Position numbers and translations under genes: made by a program. From Romanomermis culicivorax (taxonomy: Eukaryota > Nematoda > Enoplea > Mermithida > Mermithidae), in assembly GCA_963922205.1 (NCBI GenBank), contig CAWUHX010000008.1:343282-407281 (forward strand): a DNA stretch of 64,000 nucleotides. The letters are read 5' to 3'. Under the pieces are notes generated by a model that made no database searches, had not been told where the DNA came from, and was given only the letters and a program-made list of their open reading frames with translations. This document shows, piece by piece, positions 23,919-37,100 of this stretch; position 1 is the first letter of the stretch; each line of letters begins with the position of its first letter.

Positions 23919-24060
23919 TTCAAAAGCGCAGCGGGTTCAAAAGCGCAGCAAAAGTTTCAAAAGCGCAGCACATGTAAAAAGTTCAAAAGCGCAGCATACC
24001 CTAATGTTAAAAAGTTCAAAAGGGCAGCAAATGGTGGAAAAGTGTTTCAAAAGCGCAGCA
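23919..24060 (+). repeat. Six-copy TTCAAAAGCGCAGC array (subterminal repeats of a MULE)
   Basis: TTCAAAAGCGCAGC occurs at about 23919, 23936, 23956, 23982, 24015 (one change, GGGCAGC) and 24046 with irregular spacing. It lies about 250 bases before a MULE-type transposase frame, the place expected for transposase-binding subterminal repeats. Confidence 0.75.
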
Positions 24061-24312
24061 AGTTATAAATTTTCACATGCTATGTGCTTCAAAAGAAATA
24101 TTATTGAATTTTCATTGACTACGAAGTAACCTGGTCAAATGATACTCGTACAATGAACGCATCTCATTGACATAAAAAAAATTTTTTCGGCGTCCATCGC
24201 GATTCCAAAAATAGATCATGTATAACTTTATGCAAATTAAACTGCCTTTTCGAACTGAATTTTTGAAAACTCAGTCACTAAAATTTTGTGAAAGTACTGT
24301 GAACACCTTAAA

Positions 24313-25020
24313 ATGAATTTCGGCGAAGTGCATTATGCTTTAAATCATTCTCTAAAAGCGCGTCTGATTTCTTATGCAAATCCGTTAAATTCCAATGAAA
24401 TTTATCAATTTCGTAAAAAATCGCAAAGAGAACTTAGTGATGGAAGTATTAAGGAATATTGGATATGCTTACAATGCGAAAAAATTCTCAAAATTCGTGG
24501 GAAAGAAGAAAATGAATTGTATTCTACGATCGTCATCAAAAATGATTTGATACTGAAGAATCCCATCGATGGGCATCACAGCGATTGTGAATATCGAAAT
24601 TTTGGATCAGTAAACGCTTTAGAATTAAATCGGGAAGCCAGGTCGAAATGCGCGAAAGGACAAAAGTGACCATTGGAGGCACACGTGGACATGAATTCGG
24701 AAATTAATCGGCGTTTTTGGAATGCTGAACAAAATGCTGCGGTTGAGCAAAATTTACCAGATTACAAAACAATGAGAAGCGGACTGCGACGTTGGTTCCA
24801 AAAAGGCAGAATTCCCATGCCAGACCCTTTTGATCTACCCGACAAGTATCTAACGACTGAACGTGGTCGATATGCTGACCCTGGGTCCGAATATGGCAAT
24901 GAGAGATGGCTTCTGTGCAGCAACCGGGAAGAGAAAGTTTTAGCCTTTTGTTCGGATTTGGACATCAACGTTATTTCGCAAAGCTCGGCTTTGATAATGG
25001 ACGGCACATTTAAGGCAAGT
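24313..25020 (+). pseudogene. MULE-type transposase, amino-terminal fragment
   Basis: One frame runs from ATG at 24313 to about 25020 with a single TGA at 24667. The first part has a zinc-binding pattern, WICLQCEKILK, and later GHHSDCEYRNFG, like the FLYWCH-type fingers that precede MULE transposases. The second part reads FPDPFDLPDKYLTTERG-like DPFDLPDKYLTTERGR, RWLLCSNREEKVL and ISQSSALIMDGTFK; the DGTFK block with its Asp opens the MULE catalytic domain. It ends at AAG/GCAAGT, which could be a GC splice donor, but the rest of the catalytic domain is not found downstream. MULE transposases cut and paste DNA by a DDE mechanism. This copy is truncated. Confidence 0.6.
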
Positions 25021-25549
25021 TTTTTTTATACAGTTAATTTACATAATTATAGTGACGTCTCAAACAATTAGTATGAGCATGTATTCATAATACATAGGTG
25101 CGGTATTGGGAGTTTTGATCCCCTGATTCACAAAAAACCATCTTTTTCATTCTTTCCATCTTGTGCAAGTGGAGTGCTGCAGCGCAGATGCTGGGGATTT
25201 TATGGAGGTCACACAGTGCATAATTTGGAAAAATGGACCAAAAAATTCACAAAAAGTTTAACTGAAGCGAATTGATTTGGGGAGTTTCATTTGCACATTC
25301 TGGCTGGATTAAGATTCTTTTCATTTGCCCATTCTGGCTGGATTCAGATTCTTTCCAACACCCATGCTTTGAACATTTGGCTCCCGAGAAGTATAGCCAC
25401 GCAAAAGAGGAACAGAAGAAGAATGAGAAACTAAATAAAATAAATAAAAGAGAAATAAAAGAGAATATAAGAGCAGAAAAAATAAAAATAAAAACTAGGA
25501 ATGTAGATGTACAAAGATTTTCACCTAGATGTACAAAGGGGGTTTTCCC

Positions 25550-25690
25550 AGGTGAGCGAATTCTCAAATGAGCGATTCCCATGTCAGCAATTCTCAATCC
25601 AGTGAATTCCCAAGTGAGGGATTTCCAATTGATCGATTCCCAATTGAGCGAATTCTCAAGTGAGTAAACTGCCAAGAGAGGGAATTCTGC
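25550..25690. repeat. About 20-bp GAATTCGCTCA minisatellite, left copy
   Basis: Six to seven degenerate units such as GAGCGAATTCTCAA. The inverse array is at about 58735-58840, as part of the inverted duplication. Confidence 0.7.
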
Positions 25691-27083
25691 GATTAACGAG
25701 CGATCGAGAATGTTACGCTTTCTTGATATTTTCCTTCTTTTTTTATCTTATATGTTGCTTTGTATGTATTTTTTTCCTTGTTTTTTGTGTGTATTGTTAA
25801 TGTTTTCGTGTACGTATGTTTTAATGTTTTCGATATCGAGAAACTTTTACCACTTAATCAGGTTATTTTCAGCTGTTTTCAGCTGTTCTGTTTGTCGCTC
25901 ACTGATGAAAATTTTCTTTCATCGATTACAGTACTAAGCCTACTGAGTGTCTTCAAATTGAACTTACTTTCGTGGGACCATTGCATCAATCATTCTAAAA
26001 TGAATGAAGTATAATTAACTATAGTCTGTTTTTTATAAAATGCTTCCAAATAGAAAAGTGACACAAATCAGCACTGTCGTCAAAATCGCTTACATAAAGT
26101 TCTTTTTGTAAAATTTTTCACTCGAAAAATTGCTAAAGGTCAGGTCAGCATGCTTACAAATTTCCAGTCCAACATGATATTTTGTTTATCAGAAAATCGC
26201 AAAAATCTGGAATACTACTTGCTTTTCACTTTCATTATTTTGAAGCATTTTAAGAAAACAGGCTATAATTTTATACGATGAGCCTGTCCGGCGATCGAAT
26301 ATCTTTAATCAAGCTAGGGTTCCAAAAATGTTTAATTTCTAATGAGTTTCAATCACATGACTTTTTCCATTTTCGATACCTCAGAAGTACATGATTTGTA
26401 TACCGACTATAGTACTCAACAAATGAAGAAGCTTATTTAATATGTATTACGTATCATTAGACTATTTCATACTGTAGGTTTGTGCCCCAATTGTAGGACA
26501 TTTTGAAAATTGGAATTTTTTAATCCTATGTGAAGGGTTGTTCAAATCAATCCATTGTCATTTATTAAACATTATTGAAGAGAAAATTTTGCATGATGAA
26601 TAAGCTGTGAGGAGAAAAATGACAGAGTTGAAGACAGACTCAGTATCAGAAGAAGATCATGCAAATAAAAACAAAGTATTCTAATACAGTAACCAGGACC
26701 GAGGCGAGGTTGGCTTTTGTGAATTCAGTGTCTGGAAAAGTTTACTGAAAATGATTCGAAAACTGGCAATTTGAGGATGAAAATTTTACTGTATTCTGTT
26801 CTCAATACGTGAGATTTGAGAATAGAGATCTAGACAAGTTTACATCCAATTGATTTTCACAAACAATTTTCCAATGCCTTAAAAATTCAATAATCAAGAA
26901 AACTAACTTTTGATAATTTGAAATTTTGATAACTTAAAACGAACACAACTTTTTTCCTGTGGACAATTCTGATATGAAAATATGAAAACACCACGATATA
27001 ATTTACCAATTCTTCGGTCAATACACAACCAAATTGAGTTTCTATTGCAGATGTGCAACATGGATGACAAAAACAGATATGGG

Positions 27084-29805
27084 TCAATTATTTGAAGAGC
27101 ATCGAAAAACGTACACATCGAATAAAGCAGATAACATGCCAAATCCGCGTGCTATAATCAGGTCTCTTTCTCCATTGGGAGCAACTGGAAACAACTCTAA
27201 GCAAAAGCATGGCGCCCAAAATAATGCTGTCGAAAGCCATAGCAGAAAAAACTTCCACAAGTAATTCTGGCGCCGCTTGATCCGTTTGTCGCGAAACACT
27301 GATACTGGTTCATTTTTCACCTGTTTGATTGACTTCCAGATTCTAATTATTATGATTGTGTAGAATATTGATGTAGAAACGAACGGTATCCAATAACTGA
27401 TAATTGATCCCATGGCCATCTTCCATGTCACCACGTAGTTGTAACACACCTATAATGAAGTTCATATTTCCACTTATTGGCCTTAGTGGCCAAACAATGG
27501 CCACAAGATAAATGTCAGAAAAAAAGCTACTGATATATAAAACATTAATCCGAATTCTTGATTTTCTGATGACTTCGATCATGGACAACATTGAAGTGTA
27601 AAAAAGCTGAATTCTTTTAGTGATTTTGTTTTATAAATTGATTTCATATACAGAGAATTTTGAAGATCTAAAGGGGATAATCATATTTATTCAGTGATTT
27701 CTGACCTATATTTCTTCTCCTTTTGACATATTATAACATAGTTCCATGTTGTAACATGGTCCTATATTATAATATACATAAATCTTTCGTTTCATTTTTC
27801 GACATGTTGTAACATACTGACATGTTTACAGGTTGTCCTATTTTGTAACATGATTCTATAGTATAAAATTTAAAAATCTTTGTTTTTTCTTTTTTCGACT
27901 TACTATAGCGTATGGACATGTTATAACATAGTCGTATGTTATAACATTAATTTTTTTTGTCCATTTTTCGACATGTTACAACATACTGACATGTTTTGCC
28001 ATAGTTCTATGTTATAACATACACAATTTTATACACATATGTTATAACATATACAATATTATACATATATCATGTTATAACATATGGTATGTTATAAAAT
28101 ATACGATGTTAAAATATGGGGCATCTTTTTAGCATACAGTATGGTATAACACGGGGTATGTTATAACATCGCATGTTTTATAATATAGTGTATGATATAA
28201 CATGATATATGCTATTAAAAAGGATGTGTTATAACATGCGAAATGTAATAGCGTGGGATGTTTTATAAAATGAGATATGATAAAACATGGGATATGCTGA
28301 AACATGCGATATGTTATAACATTGTATATGTTATAGCATGTTGTATGTTTTAGCATGGGATATATTATAACGTGGGATATATTATAACATGAGATATTTT
28401 ATAACGCCGGATAGGTTATAGCATGAGATATGTTATGAAATGAGATGTCATAACATATATATATATATATATATCTCTTTGAAAGTGAGAGCCTTGCGAG
28501 CCCCAATATCTAGTATATCATAAAAGTCGTTGTCAACGTGATCTTATTAACTATAATAAATTTGGTCATTGTGTTTTCATACATTTACTGAACATTGTCT
28601 ATGTCATGCTTTGAAACCAAAATTTGAAATAATTTTAATCAGTTCATGCTTCTAACTAGAATACTTCACGAATGAGTGATTTCAGGTATTTTGATGGAGA
28701 TTGAAGATAGTCCAAACAATATAACCAACAAACTTTTTTAGAATTTGCCATAGTTGATGTCATACTTTATCAACGATTTACTGTAATCAATCAGTTTTTC
28801 GAAGAGAAGTGGATAGATTTATTCTGATACTATCAGATGTCGATTATTTACTGAGTAATACCTATTTATATCCAGAACAGACCAATATGTTTTTGCATAA
28901 AGATGTTCACCACGACCTTGTGTCTCATTTGGCCCTATCTACTATCCTATGGAGGGTTTATCTAGATGCTTCGCCCTGTGATAGCATCGAAAGTTTATGA
29001 GCATGCTCAATTAAGCCTCAACAAATTTTCAGGTAAAGATTTCCGTCATAAAAGTCCAGGTTTGAGTCATTTTGATAAGTGTGCTAATTTTGGTAATTGT
29101 TTGAATAACAGCTCTTTACAAAGAAATGGCGATTTTCCATAAATATTTGATGTTGTCTACCAGTCGTTTTTCGACCACTTAATTTTTCTAATGAATTGAT
29201 TGAGTAGTTAAGCAGTCATTGTGCAACTGCTCCGAGGGCTAAAAAAGATGATGATTTGGATAAATAAGAAAAGTTGCCACACGAGTGATTTTACCTCTAT
29301 AGTCAGTATGGTTCAAAAATCTAAGATTAAAATATTTCTTTTGGTGATTTACTTGTTCTATCAATAGGTTGACGATAAGCATCATCATGAAACCCGAAAC
29401 AACGCTCGAAACCGTCAACAAGGTCGTTTTCAAACGGAATGGCGGAACACGAAGCAATTTCACATGCTTGACTTTGTCATACGCTGTCAAAACTTTTAGA
29501 TAAGCAGCCAAAAAAATGGACGATTTTTCCAAATTCGTGAGTAATGTAGTGAGTAATCTGATAGGGAACAAAAATGCCATAACATCGCCAAGATTGACGT
29601 GACACAGCAATAAGTTAGAAATGGTCAGTGAAATTAGCAATATTTTTTGACTTTGTTTTCTATTCTGCTCATGTGTGAAAACTTTCCACATTCGATAGCC
29701 AGTGGCCGGTATTCGCAAAAAACAGATGACCCACAAAGTTGAGCGATAGATCAAATTATAGGAGACTGGCATTTTCTCTTTTACGTGCTGCCTATTTAGA
29801 ATCAA
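27084..29805 (-). CDS. GPCR copy C, rhodopsin-like 7TM receptor, apparently intact
   Basis: Exon 1 (29805-29353) encodes TM1-TM4. It has WVICFLRIPATGY in TM1, LISLTISNLLLCHVNLGD in TM2, AAYLKVLTAYDKV as the TM3/DRY-like end, and the donor CAA/GTAAAT. A 1.9-kb intron carries the AT satellite. Exon 2 (27449-27084) follows the acceptor CATTATAG and encodes TM5 (SIISYWIPFVSTSIFYTIII), a basic third loop, TM6 (FLLWLSTALFWAPCF) and TM7 ending FDVYVFRCSSN, a form of NPxxY. The spliced frame is 819 bases, phase 0, about 272 aa. A plasma-membrane receptor is inferred; the ligand is unknown. An upstream candidate exon near 29.95 kb is frameshifted. Start by homology at 29805. Confidence 0.65.
27730..28470. 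repeat. Palindromic AT satellite, array 2 (intron of GPCR C)
   Basis: About 50 degenerate ATGTTATAACAT-type units, the longest of the three arrays, ending in a pure (AT)n run at about 28457-28473. Confidence 0.9.
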
Positions 29806-30354
29806 AATGAACCCGAGTGCCAGTTTGCTAATAATTATGTTGTAAGCAAAAGAACGTCAACTTTTTGAGTAAAGTATCCGATACTTTCTGCTTCCAATAT
29901 CGAATATTAATTTCATAAATATTTTTTTGTTTGCTTCATTAATAAATTTTCCAAATTGCAGATAATTTCGCTGCTTAGCAAAGGTAGGGTTCATGTAATG
30001 ATCTGTCATTTGATCGAAAAAAGAGAAAGTTCGCTGCACATCCGTTGAGGTAAAATGGTCCCATGCAGGTAGAGCACAGAACTGAAAATTATTTTCTTGC
30101 CCTACGTGGAGCTGTGAATATCAATAATTCAAATACTTGAAATCGCAACTTTGGACGATGAGACACTAAAATGTAATCATCTCTATGTTATTGTATTGTG
30201 GAGTTAACTGAATAGAAAAAAGCCATTTGGAAAAAACTTTGATATCTGGACATAATGAATGATGCATCAGGAATAAATCGTGATATGCGACTTTTTCGAT
30301 GTTCGACTTTAATTTATTTTTCTGTTCTCTGAAACAAGACGAGACGATGTTTAA

Positions 30355-30495
30355 GCCCAAGCGTAAGCGTAAAAGTAAGCCTCAGCCTAAGCCTTAGTCT
30401 AAGCCTAAGGCCGAGCCTAAGCCTAAGCCTAAGCCTATGCCTGAGCCTAAGCCTAACCCAAAGCCCAAGCCTAAGCTTAAACCTAAGCCTACATT
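30355..30495 (-). repeat. Interstitial telomere-like (TTAGGC)n block
   Basis: About 22 units of GCCTAA and variants on the plus strand (GAGCCTAAGCCTAAGCCTAA near 30413). Perfect and mutated hexamers alternate. TTAGGC is the canonical nematode telomere repeat. Confidence 0.85.
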
Positions 30496-30499
30496 CAAC

Positions 30500-32120
30500 T
30501 TCACTTACGTTAAGTACTTATATTATGAAAGCTGTGAATTTCAACAGATTTTATGATTGTAATTGCCTCGTACTTAAATAATTGAATAGAATGCGTGTCA
30601 GACTAGCGGAGTATAGATAAAATGGTGCGCCAAGAGACACCAATCACTTTTACGTAAAGAAAAAGAACTGTTGACTCTTACTGCTTTTGTGGTATAGGCT
30701 CCATGCTCAAACAACATTCGGAGCGGTCTCCCTTCATTTTTTCTTTCTTAGTGTAACTTAAGATCAAGATGGGGTAGCATTTTCCAAGTCTTATGTTAAT
30801 CTCAAAGAAAAATTCACCTGATAAACACGTAGAAAACATTTGATAGCGTCATTTTTTAAAGTTTTAGTTATCTCTTTAGGGCACATCGTCTCTAATTGGC
30901 TGCAAAAAATTGTTCGCGAAAGCGTGGACGCATAATGTGTACCAGATCACATGTAATCAGCATCCGAAAAAATTGTTGCATAGCTAATTTTCTTGGAGTG
31001 TAAGCCCAGAGACGACTTTTACACGTGAGAGGGAACGCTAATCAATGCTAGAAAAGTTGAAAAATAGAACTGGTAGATGAAGATCGTGGAAAATTTATTC
31101 TATCTGAAACTGTGACTTTAACGCATTTTTACTCGCTAAAATTTTCCTTCATGTTTCTGATCTACACATACAAGAACAGAGGGCTTAAATTCAAAGTTGT
31201 TGTTTTCCATTGGAATAGTATGTTCCAATAATGTGTACTCTAAAAGTCTATAGTGGCATGAGAGAATATGTAAATTTTTGTGCTCATTAGGTTTACTGTA
31301 GCGGACAACTAAAGAGAATACCAAATCTGGGAAGCATTCTAACAAGGATTATTTTTCTACAAAAATTAAAGTCAACAATTGGCGTCTGCATTATGTTCCA
31401 TAGAGCATAAATTTTTGTGTAAAAAATTTCACTATGTGGAAAGTAGGATTTTCTGATCAACTTGATTTTGTATGACTGCTCTTCAATATGTGATATGGAA
31501 TTGGACCACTTAGGAAAGAAGAGAAAAAGCAAAAATTAAACTGTGTCGCACACCTATAATGAATAGAGGAAACATGAGGCGTAATTGCATGACGTAATAA
31601 TCGAAGTGTAAATGAAAACAAAGTACGGATGATCGAAAAGAGGAAAATATGAAGATTAAAAGTGAAAGAAAAACATATGGTGGAATTATGTAAATATTTG
31701 CTCAAACTTACTGTATGAATTTCTAATATCTTGCCGCAATGACCAATTTCACAATTTTTTTGCTTTTTGGCGTTTACATAAGAGATCAGAATTGCAATTA
31801 CGTGTATCTAAATTTTTGATATCTACAGCTACTATGTACACTGACAAAAAACTGGTTAGTTCTATGTCGAACATGAGGTCATTCTACCTGAGCGAATTTG
31901 CACTGAACATTTTCTTTTTTTGATCAAACGATAGATCATTACATCAACCCTGCGTGTGCTAAACAACAAAATTATCTGCAATTTAGAAAATTCGCTAATC
32001 AAGCAAACAAAAAATTATTTATGAAATTTACAGTCGATATGGGAAGCAGAAAGTGTCATTTAGCAGGTTTTTTTCTTTTACGCTTACAACATAGTCATTA
32101 GTAAACTGGCACTCGGGTTC
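30500..32120. other. 5' flank of GPCR copy D
   Basis: Paralogous to the flanks of A and E. No gene recognised. The candidate upstream exon at about 31.94-32.06 kb has the shortened A-run and is out of frame. Confidence 0.5.
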
Positions 32121-32121
32121 G

Positions 32122-34107
32122 GTGTTGTGTATGATTTGGATTCGAAGTATCCAGCACGTGCACGATAAAATGGAAGTTTCCTATGATTTAATCTATCGTT
32201 CACCATTGTGGGTCATCTCTTTTTCGGGAATCCTGGCCTCTGGCTATCGACTGTGGAAAATTCTCACTCATCGACCGAATAGGCGCAGAAGTCAAAAAAT
32301 AATCCCAATTTCGCTTATCCTTTCTATATTATTCCTATGTCACGTCAATGTGGTCGATTTTATGGCCTTCTTGTTTCCCATCAAATTACTCACTACGTTA
32401 CTCACGAATTTGGAAAAATCGTTCATATTTTTGGCTGCTTATCTAAAAGTTTTAATAGCGTACGACAAAGTCGAGCACGTGAAATCAATTCGTGTACCGC
32501 CCTTTCGTTTGAAAACGACCTTTTTGATAGTTTTGGTCGTTTTTTCGGCTTCCGTGATCATGCTTATCGTCCAGCTATTGATAGAACAAGTAAAATATCA
32601 GTAGAAACATCTAATGTTATGATTAATTCTGAACCATGCTGACTCTAGAATAAAAATCACCTGTGTAACAACACTCTTTATATTTCCGGATTATCAGCTT
32701 TTTAGCTCCTGGTACAGTTGTACCAATGACTGCTGAACTACTCCAGGGATTCAGTAAACATCTAGTGTAGCCAAGAAGACGCAAAAAGCACCAAAAGTGT
32801 AGTTGTTCAGTAGTTCGTTTCCTCCTAACTAGTGATCGAAAGAAACTTTGGCAAAATAAGAATCACATTTTTTCTTGGGAACTATTGGATTTAAGGCAAA
32901 AAATAAGGAGAATGCCTGTTGAACAAAATCAAACATTGCTGGAAAACCACAATATCATTGTAGCATAGAAATTGTCTACAAAATGCTATTAGTCAAAAAA
33001 TTACCAAATGTAGCCGACAACATCATTTTGACAAGGACACCTATGCTAGAATGTTTTACCAGAAAATTTGTCAAGGATTAGTTGAGCATGCTCACTGTAT
33101 TGCCACAGTGTGAAGTATCCAATTTACCCTTTCATACAACACTAGCTGCTGCCAAATGACATATAAGATCGTGGGTATCTTTATCCTGAAATGTATTGAT
33201 CTTGTCTTGGTACTGGTAGACCTTATACAGTACATAATCCTCACGATCTAAACTGATCTTATTTACAATCCCTTGGAAAACTGATCGAATACAGTAAACC
33301 GTTGATACTTAATATAAACCATAGAATGATTTAAAAAAGTTCATGGGTTATGTTCTTTGAACTAAATTCAAGCTCAAGTAGAAAAATATACAAGAAATTT
33401 CTTATTAATGAGGTATTATAGTTAGAAATGGTTCCAGAGCATGACATTGGTCAGATCGACAATAATCTCAAGAGATCTTAAAAGGGCTTGTCAATGAAAT
33501 GATTTGATGAAACATTGTTACTGATGATGTTCAGCTTTCTATACACTCCATTGTCAGTCCATGAACATACCCTGCAGATAAGGATCAATTCCAATTAATG
33601 CTAGATAACTTGGAGACTTTTTTCCCCCACAATAATTTTTTAATCATTATTTGGTCATTTAAATAACTCAAAATATGAACTTACTTGTAGCTGCGTTACA
33701 ACCACATGATGACATGGATGATGTTCACGAGATCAATTATCAGTTACTGGATACCGTTGGTTTCTACATCGATATTCTATACCATCCTAACAATTAGAAC
33801 CATCAAATCAATTAAAAAGATGAAAAATGAACCAGAATCAGTGTTTCGCAACAAACGGATCAAACGACGCCAGGGATATTTGCTGAAGTTTTTTGTGCTC
33901 TGGCTTTCTTCAGCTTTATTTTGGGCTCCATTGAATTGCTTAGAGTTGTTACCAGTTGCCCCGAATAGAGAAAGAGATCTGATTATAGCACGCGGGTTNN
34001 NNNNNNNNNNNNNNNNNNNNNNNNNNNNNNNNNNNNNNNNNNNNNNNNNNNNNNNNNNNNNNNNNNNNNNNNNNNNNNNNNNNNNNNNNNNNNNNNNNAC
34101 TGTATAA
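32122..34107 (+). CDS. GPCR copy D, rhodopsin-like 7TM receptor, exon 2 enters the assembly gap
   Basis: Exon 1 (32122-32589, 156 codons) encodes TM1-TM4 of the A/D/E subtype, ending LLIEQ and GTAAAA. The intron is 1.1 kb without AT satellite. Exon 2 starts at 33691 after TTACTTGTAG and encodes TM5 (SIISYWIPLVSTSIFYTILT), the basic loop (NKRIKRRQGYLL) and TM6 (FVLWLSSALFWAPLN). It is cut by N at 33999 within the stretch before TM7. Frame is open as far as can be read, phase 0 at the junction. TM7 should lie in the gap; DNA after it does not resemble the other copies' exon 2 end, so a misjoin is possible. Confidence 0.6.
33999..34098. other. Assembly gap of 100 N
   Basis: Exactly 100 N, the usual placeholder for a gap of unknown size. 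Confidence 0.98.
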
Positions 34108-37100
34108 TAGGCAAAAAAAAACTAGAAGGTACAAAACACATATGTGACGTACAGAGAAAAATGCAAGATGTCTCACTTTTTATTTTTCTTTATGATATGA
34201 CTAAAAATTGGTTGATTATTGCACATTCAGTTGAAGGATAAATAGAAGAATGTAGAAAATGAAGTCGCATGTTGTCAATGAAAAATAAAATAAAATAAAA
34301 CTAAATAAATAAAAAAGTAATCTCTGACGAACTTTTCATACTTTCTATTTCAATCAGTTTGTAATGCTTTTTGACATTTACAATTATTTGGTTAGAAGCC
34401 TGAAATATAAGAGTAGCTTCCATCTGTCTCTGGCAAAATGGTTTAAAATACAGGTAGCTAGCATCTAAATTACCTCGTAAAACCGGGGAAATAAAAAAGC
34501 TTAATTACCCAAGGCACGTGCTTTTTATTTATTGTTTTCCCTGTAGCAACCTACAATACAAATATATCATTTTTATAGCATCCAACATGTATCTATTTCT
34601 TCTTTTTTCTTTGTAGACAGCCGACAACACACCATTTCTATTTTACTCCTTTGTTCTTTAAGCTTCATAGTTCTATGATCAAGATCATGTATTTTCAGGA
34701 AAAATTTCGTGTCTGTATGCTGTGATTTTTCTGTTTATTTAAAAGCCACAAATAAATATTATTGAGTTTTGTTCATAATTCAAGGAAATATTCGGACAGG
34801 TATGATGTATTGTAGAAAGTTATGATATCAGAAATGGTTCAAGTCGCCCGTTTTTTTTTAATGATGAAACATAAACTAATTCTCTCTCAATTAATCGATG
34901 CAAGTAAAATATTGTCTTAAAAATGTTTAGTATTCATCAAATGTTGGCTATAGTCTATTTTTTATAAAATCCTTGTTTAGCAGAATCTGGCAGAAAAATT
35001 AGCCCCCGCCGTTGAACTAATTTATGGAAACTTTTGATTGCAGATTTTTTATTTAAAAATAGCTAAAGGTTAGCTGAATAAGCCCACAGGTTTTTGGTAG
35101 TGTATGACCTATGATATCTTAAAAATCTGAAATAGAACATGCTTACAATTCTAATTATATGTAAGCATCTCAAGAAAAATGGACTATATTTTTGTACCCA
35201 GGTCTTGACCTCCTGCATTAAGGGGTTGATTTATCAATACACCGTCCATAGAATGTGATCTACGAACATCACATGACCAGAGGGCCCCAGGGATTTTTAT
35301 TATAGGTAAAATAATAAATTTTATTGATAATTTCATTCCAACTAAACAAAAGGATTGTCTACTTTTATTTAACCAAATTCTGAAATTTATTGATTACCAA
35401 ACGAACATACATCCAGCGAAATTTCCGACCATTGACAGGAAACTAATAGGATATCAGGTAACATTTTATGTAGGCTCTGTGTATAGAAAGATTTTATCAC
35501 TTCATAGGTAGCATGCCTAAATTTTTGTTTCCTTCACCAACACATCATTTTTGCCCCTTTCGTGGGTATCATAGAGATTGTCATTCACACCAATGATATT
35601 TTTTTTTCATGTAATGAATACCACGTAAAGGGCTGACAGAAAAGATGATATGAATTCATAACTATTACTGATCATTATACACCTAATTTGAATATATGCC
35701 TTGTTAAAACATAAAGTCATGAGATATTGACCATTGGTATATATATATCAAAATTCATAATTTGAGCTTCATAGAGAGTAAAGACTTTTATAATCTTCAA
35801 GGATTTTCATGAACACTACGTATATAATAGAATTAATATAGTCTTTTAGGAGAAAGAAAAATATGACTCCTACAAATGATAGTATAAACTAATACATCCA
35901 AAAATTGCTGCAGAGTAGTAGTAGATCGTCAATCCTTAGAAAAACAATACTCGTTGGAAAACCCCACATAGTGGAAAAGATATGTGAAACATCAAGGTCA
36001 CATAAAAGAGTAGAGATACAGAAACGGAACTCCTGTCCACATCATATCTTGTCGAAATGACTTTTTACAATTCATTCAAAGTAAAATTTTGCATTGATTT
36101 TATAGTGATATCGAACAGATATCAGAAGCTGTCATGAAAAAATGATGTTTGGCATCCATTAAATCATAATGGTTCTCACCCCGAAAACTCACTCACTATC
36201 TAGTATTCAAGGTGTGCTGATGTTTTTTTCTTTCCTGTGAGTTAGCACTTCAATTTTTTAGCACTGCTGAAATTTTTCCCCTTTTTCTTCAAGTTACTCT
36301 CTCTCGGAACCAAACAGTTCTTCAAAATGAAATTCAACGACTTTCTCAAATCATTTTTCCACAATTTTCCAGATTTTTTCTACGATCAAAACAAAATTTC
36401 ATCAAATTATTTCAAAAATACTTTAACTTTTTAAATTCCGCAAAAAAAATTTTTTTCTGGCAACAAATTTGCTCGAATTTTACGTTTCTGTTCATGATTT
36501 AGCAAACTCAACTTCAACACTTTGATGTCTTCTTTTTATTGAGAAATAGGTTTTTTTTTCTACACACTCTTGTCACAAAACTGTAAAATTGCAACATTTT
36601 TTATCAAGATGTGAAAGATTTCGTTTACAGGTCGGGAGTGTTTATAGTTGATGCATGCCTACTTTTAAACATATTTTTACATCCCACACTCACGAAAAAT
36701 TTTCAAATTCGTAATGTACAGTTAAACATATACTATACGTGCAAAGCATTTTCCATAATATTTTTATACTTTAAAGGTTTTCCTCGTTCAGAACAATAAA
36801 TCTCATTGCATAAAATCGGTGAAAATAGCCAGAAATTCCGCAAAATTCAAGTTCAAAGTACATGCAAAATTAGAAAAATCGAGACATAAGCTTTTAAAAT
36901 ATGCTGATGTTCATTTCATAGGCACAAAAGTATGTGACATTAAAAATGCAACCTTTGTTGTATCTGTTCTATACTTTTCGGGCGTATTACTAGAAATTTT
37001 TAGACGTTGACATTCTGAAGTGGTGGAAAATCAATAGCAAAAACTCATTCAAGCAAAATAAGGTTGAGATTTCCTGTTTGACACATATTTTTATTGTATT

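Larger units (their letters stand above)
25520..30130 (-). repeat. Inverted segmental duplication, left copy (paired with 55180-58858)
   Basis: The reverse complement matches 55.2-58.86 kb. It includes GPCR copy C against F, the AT satellite, the exon 2 region, the 3' flank with GCGATCGAATATC-type sequence, and the GAATTCGCTCA minisatellite. The left copy keeps about 230 bases (26040-26270) that the right one lacks, and a longer satellite. Confidence 0.85.

Noticed and set aside
23919..24060. Possible CRISPR-like array
   Set aside because: Spacers are irregular and very short and the context is eukaryotic transposon DNA.
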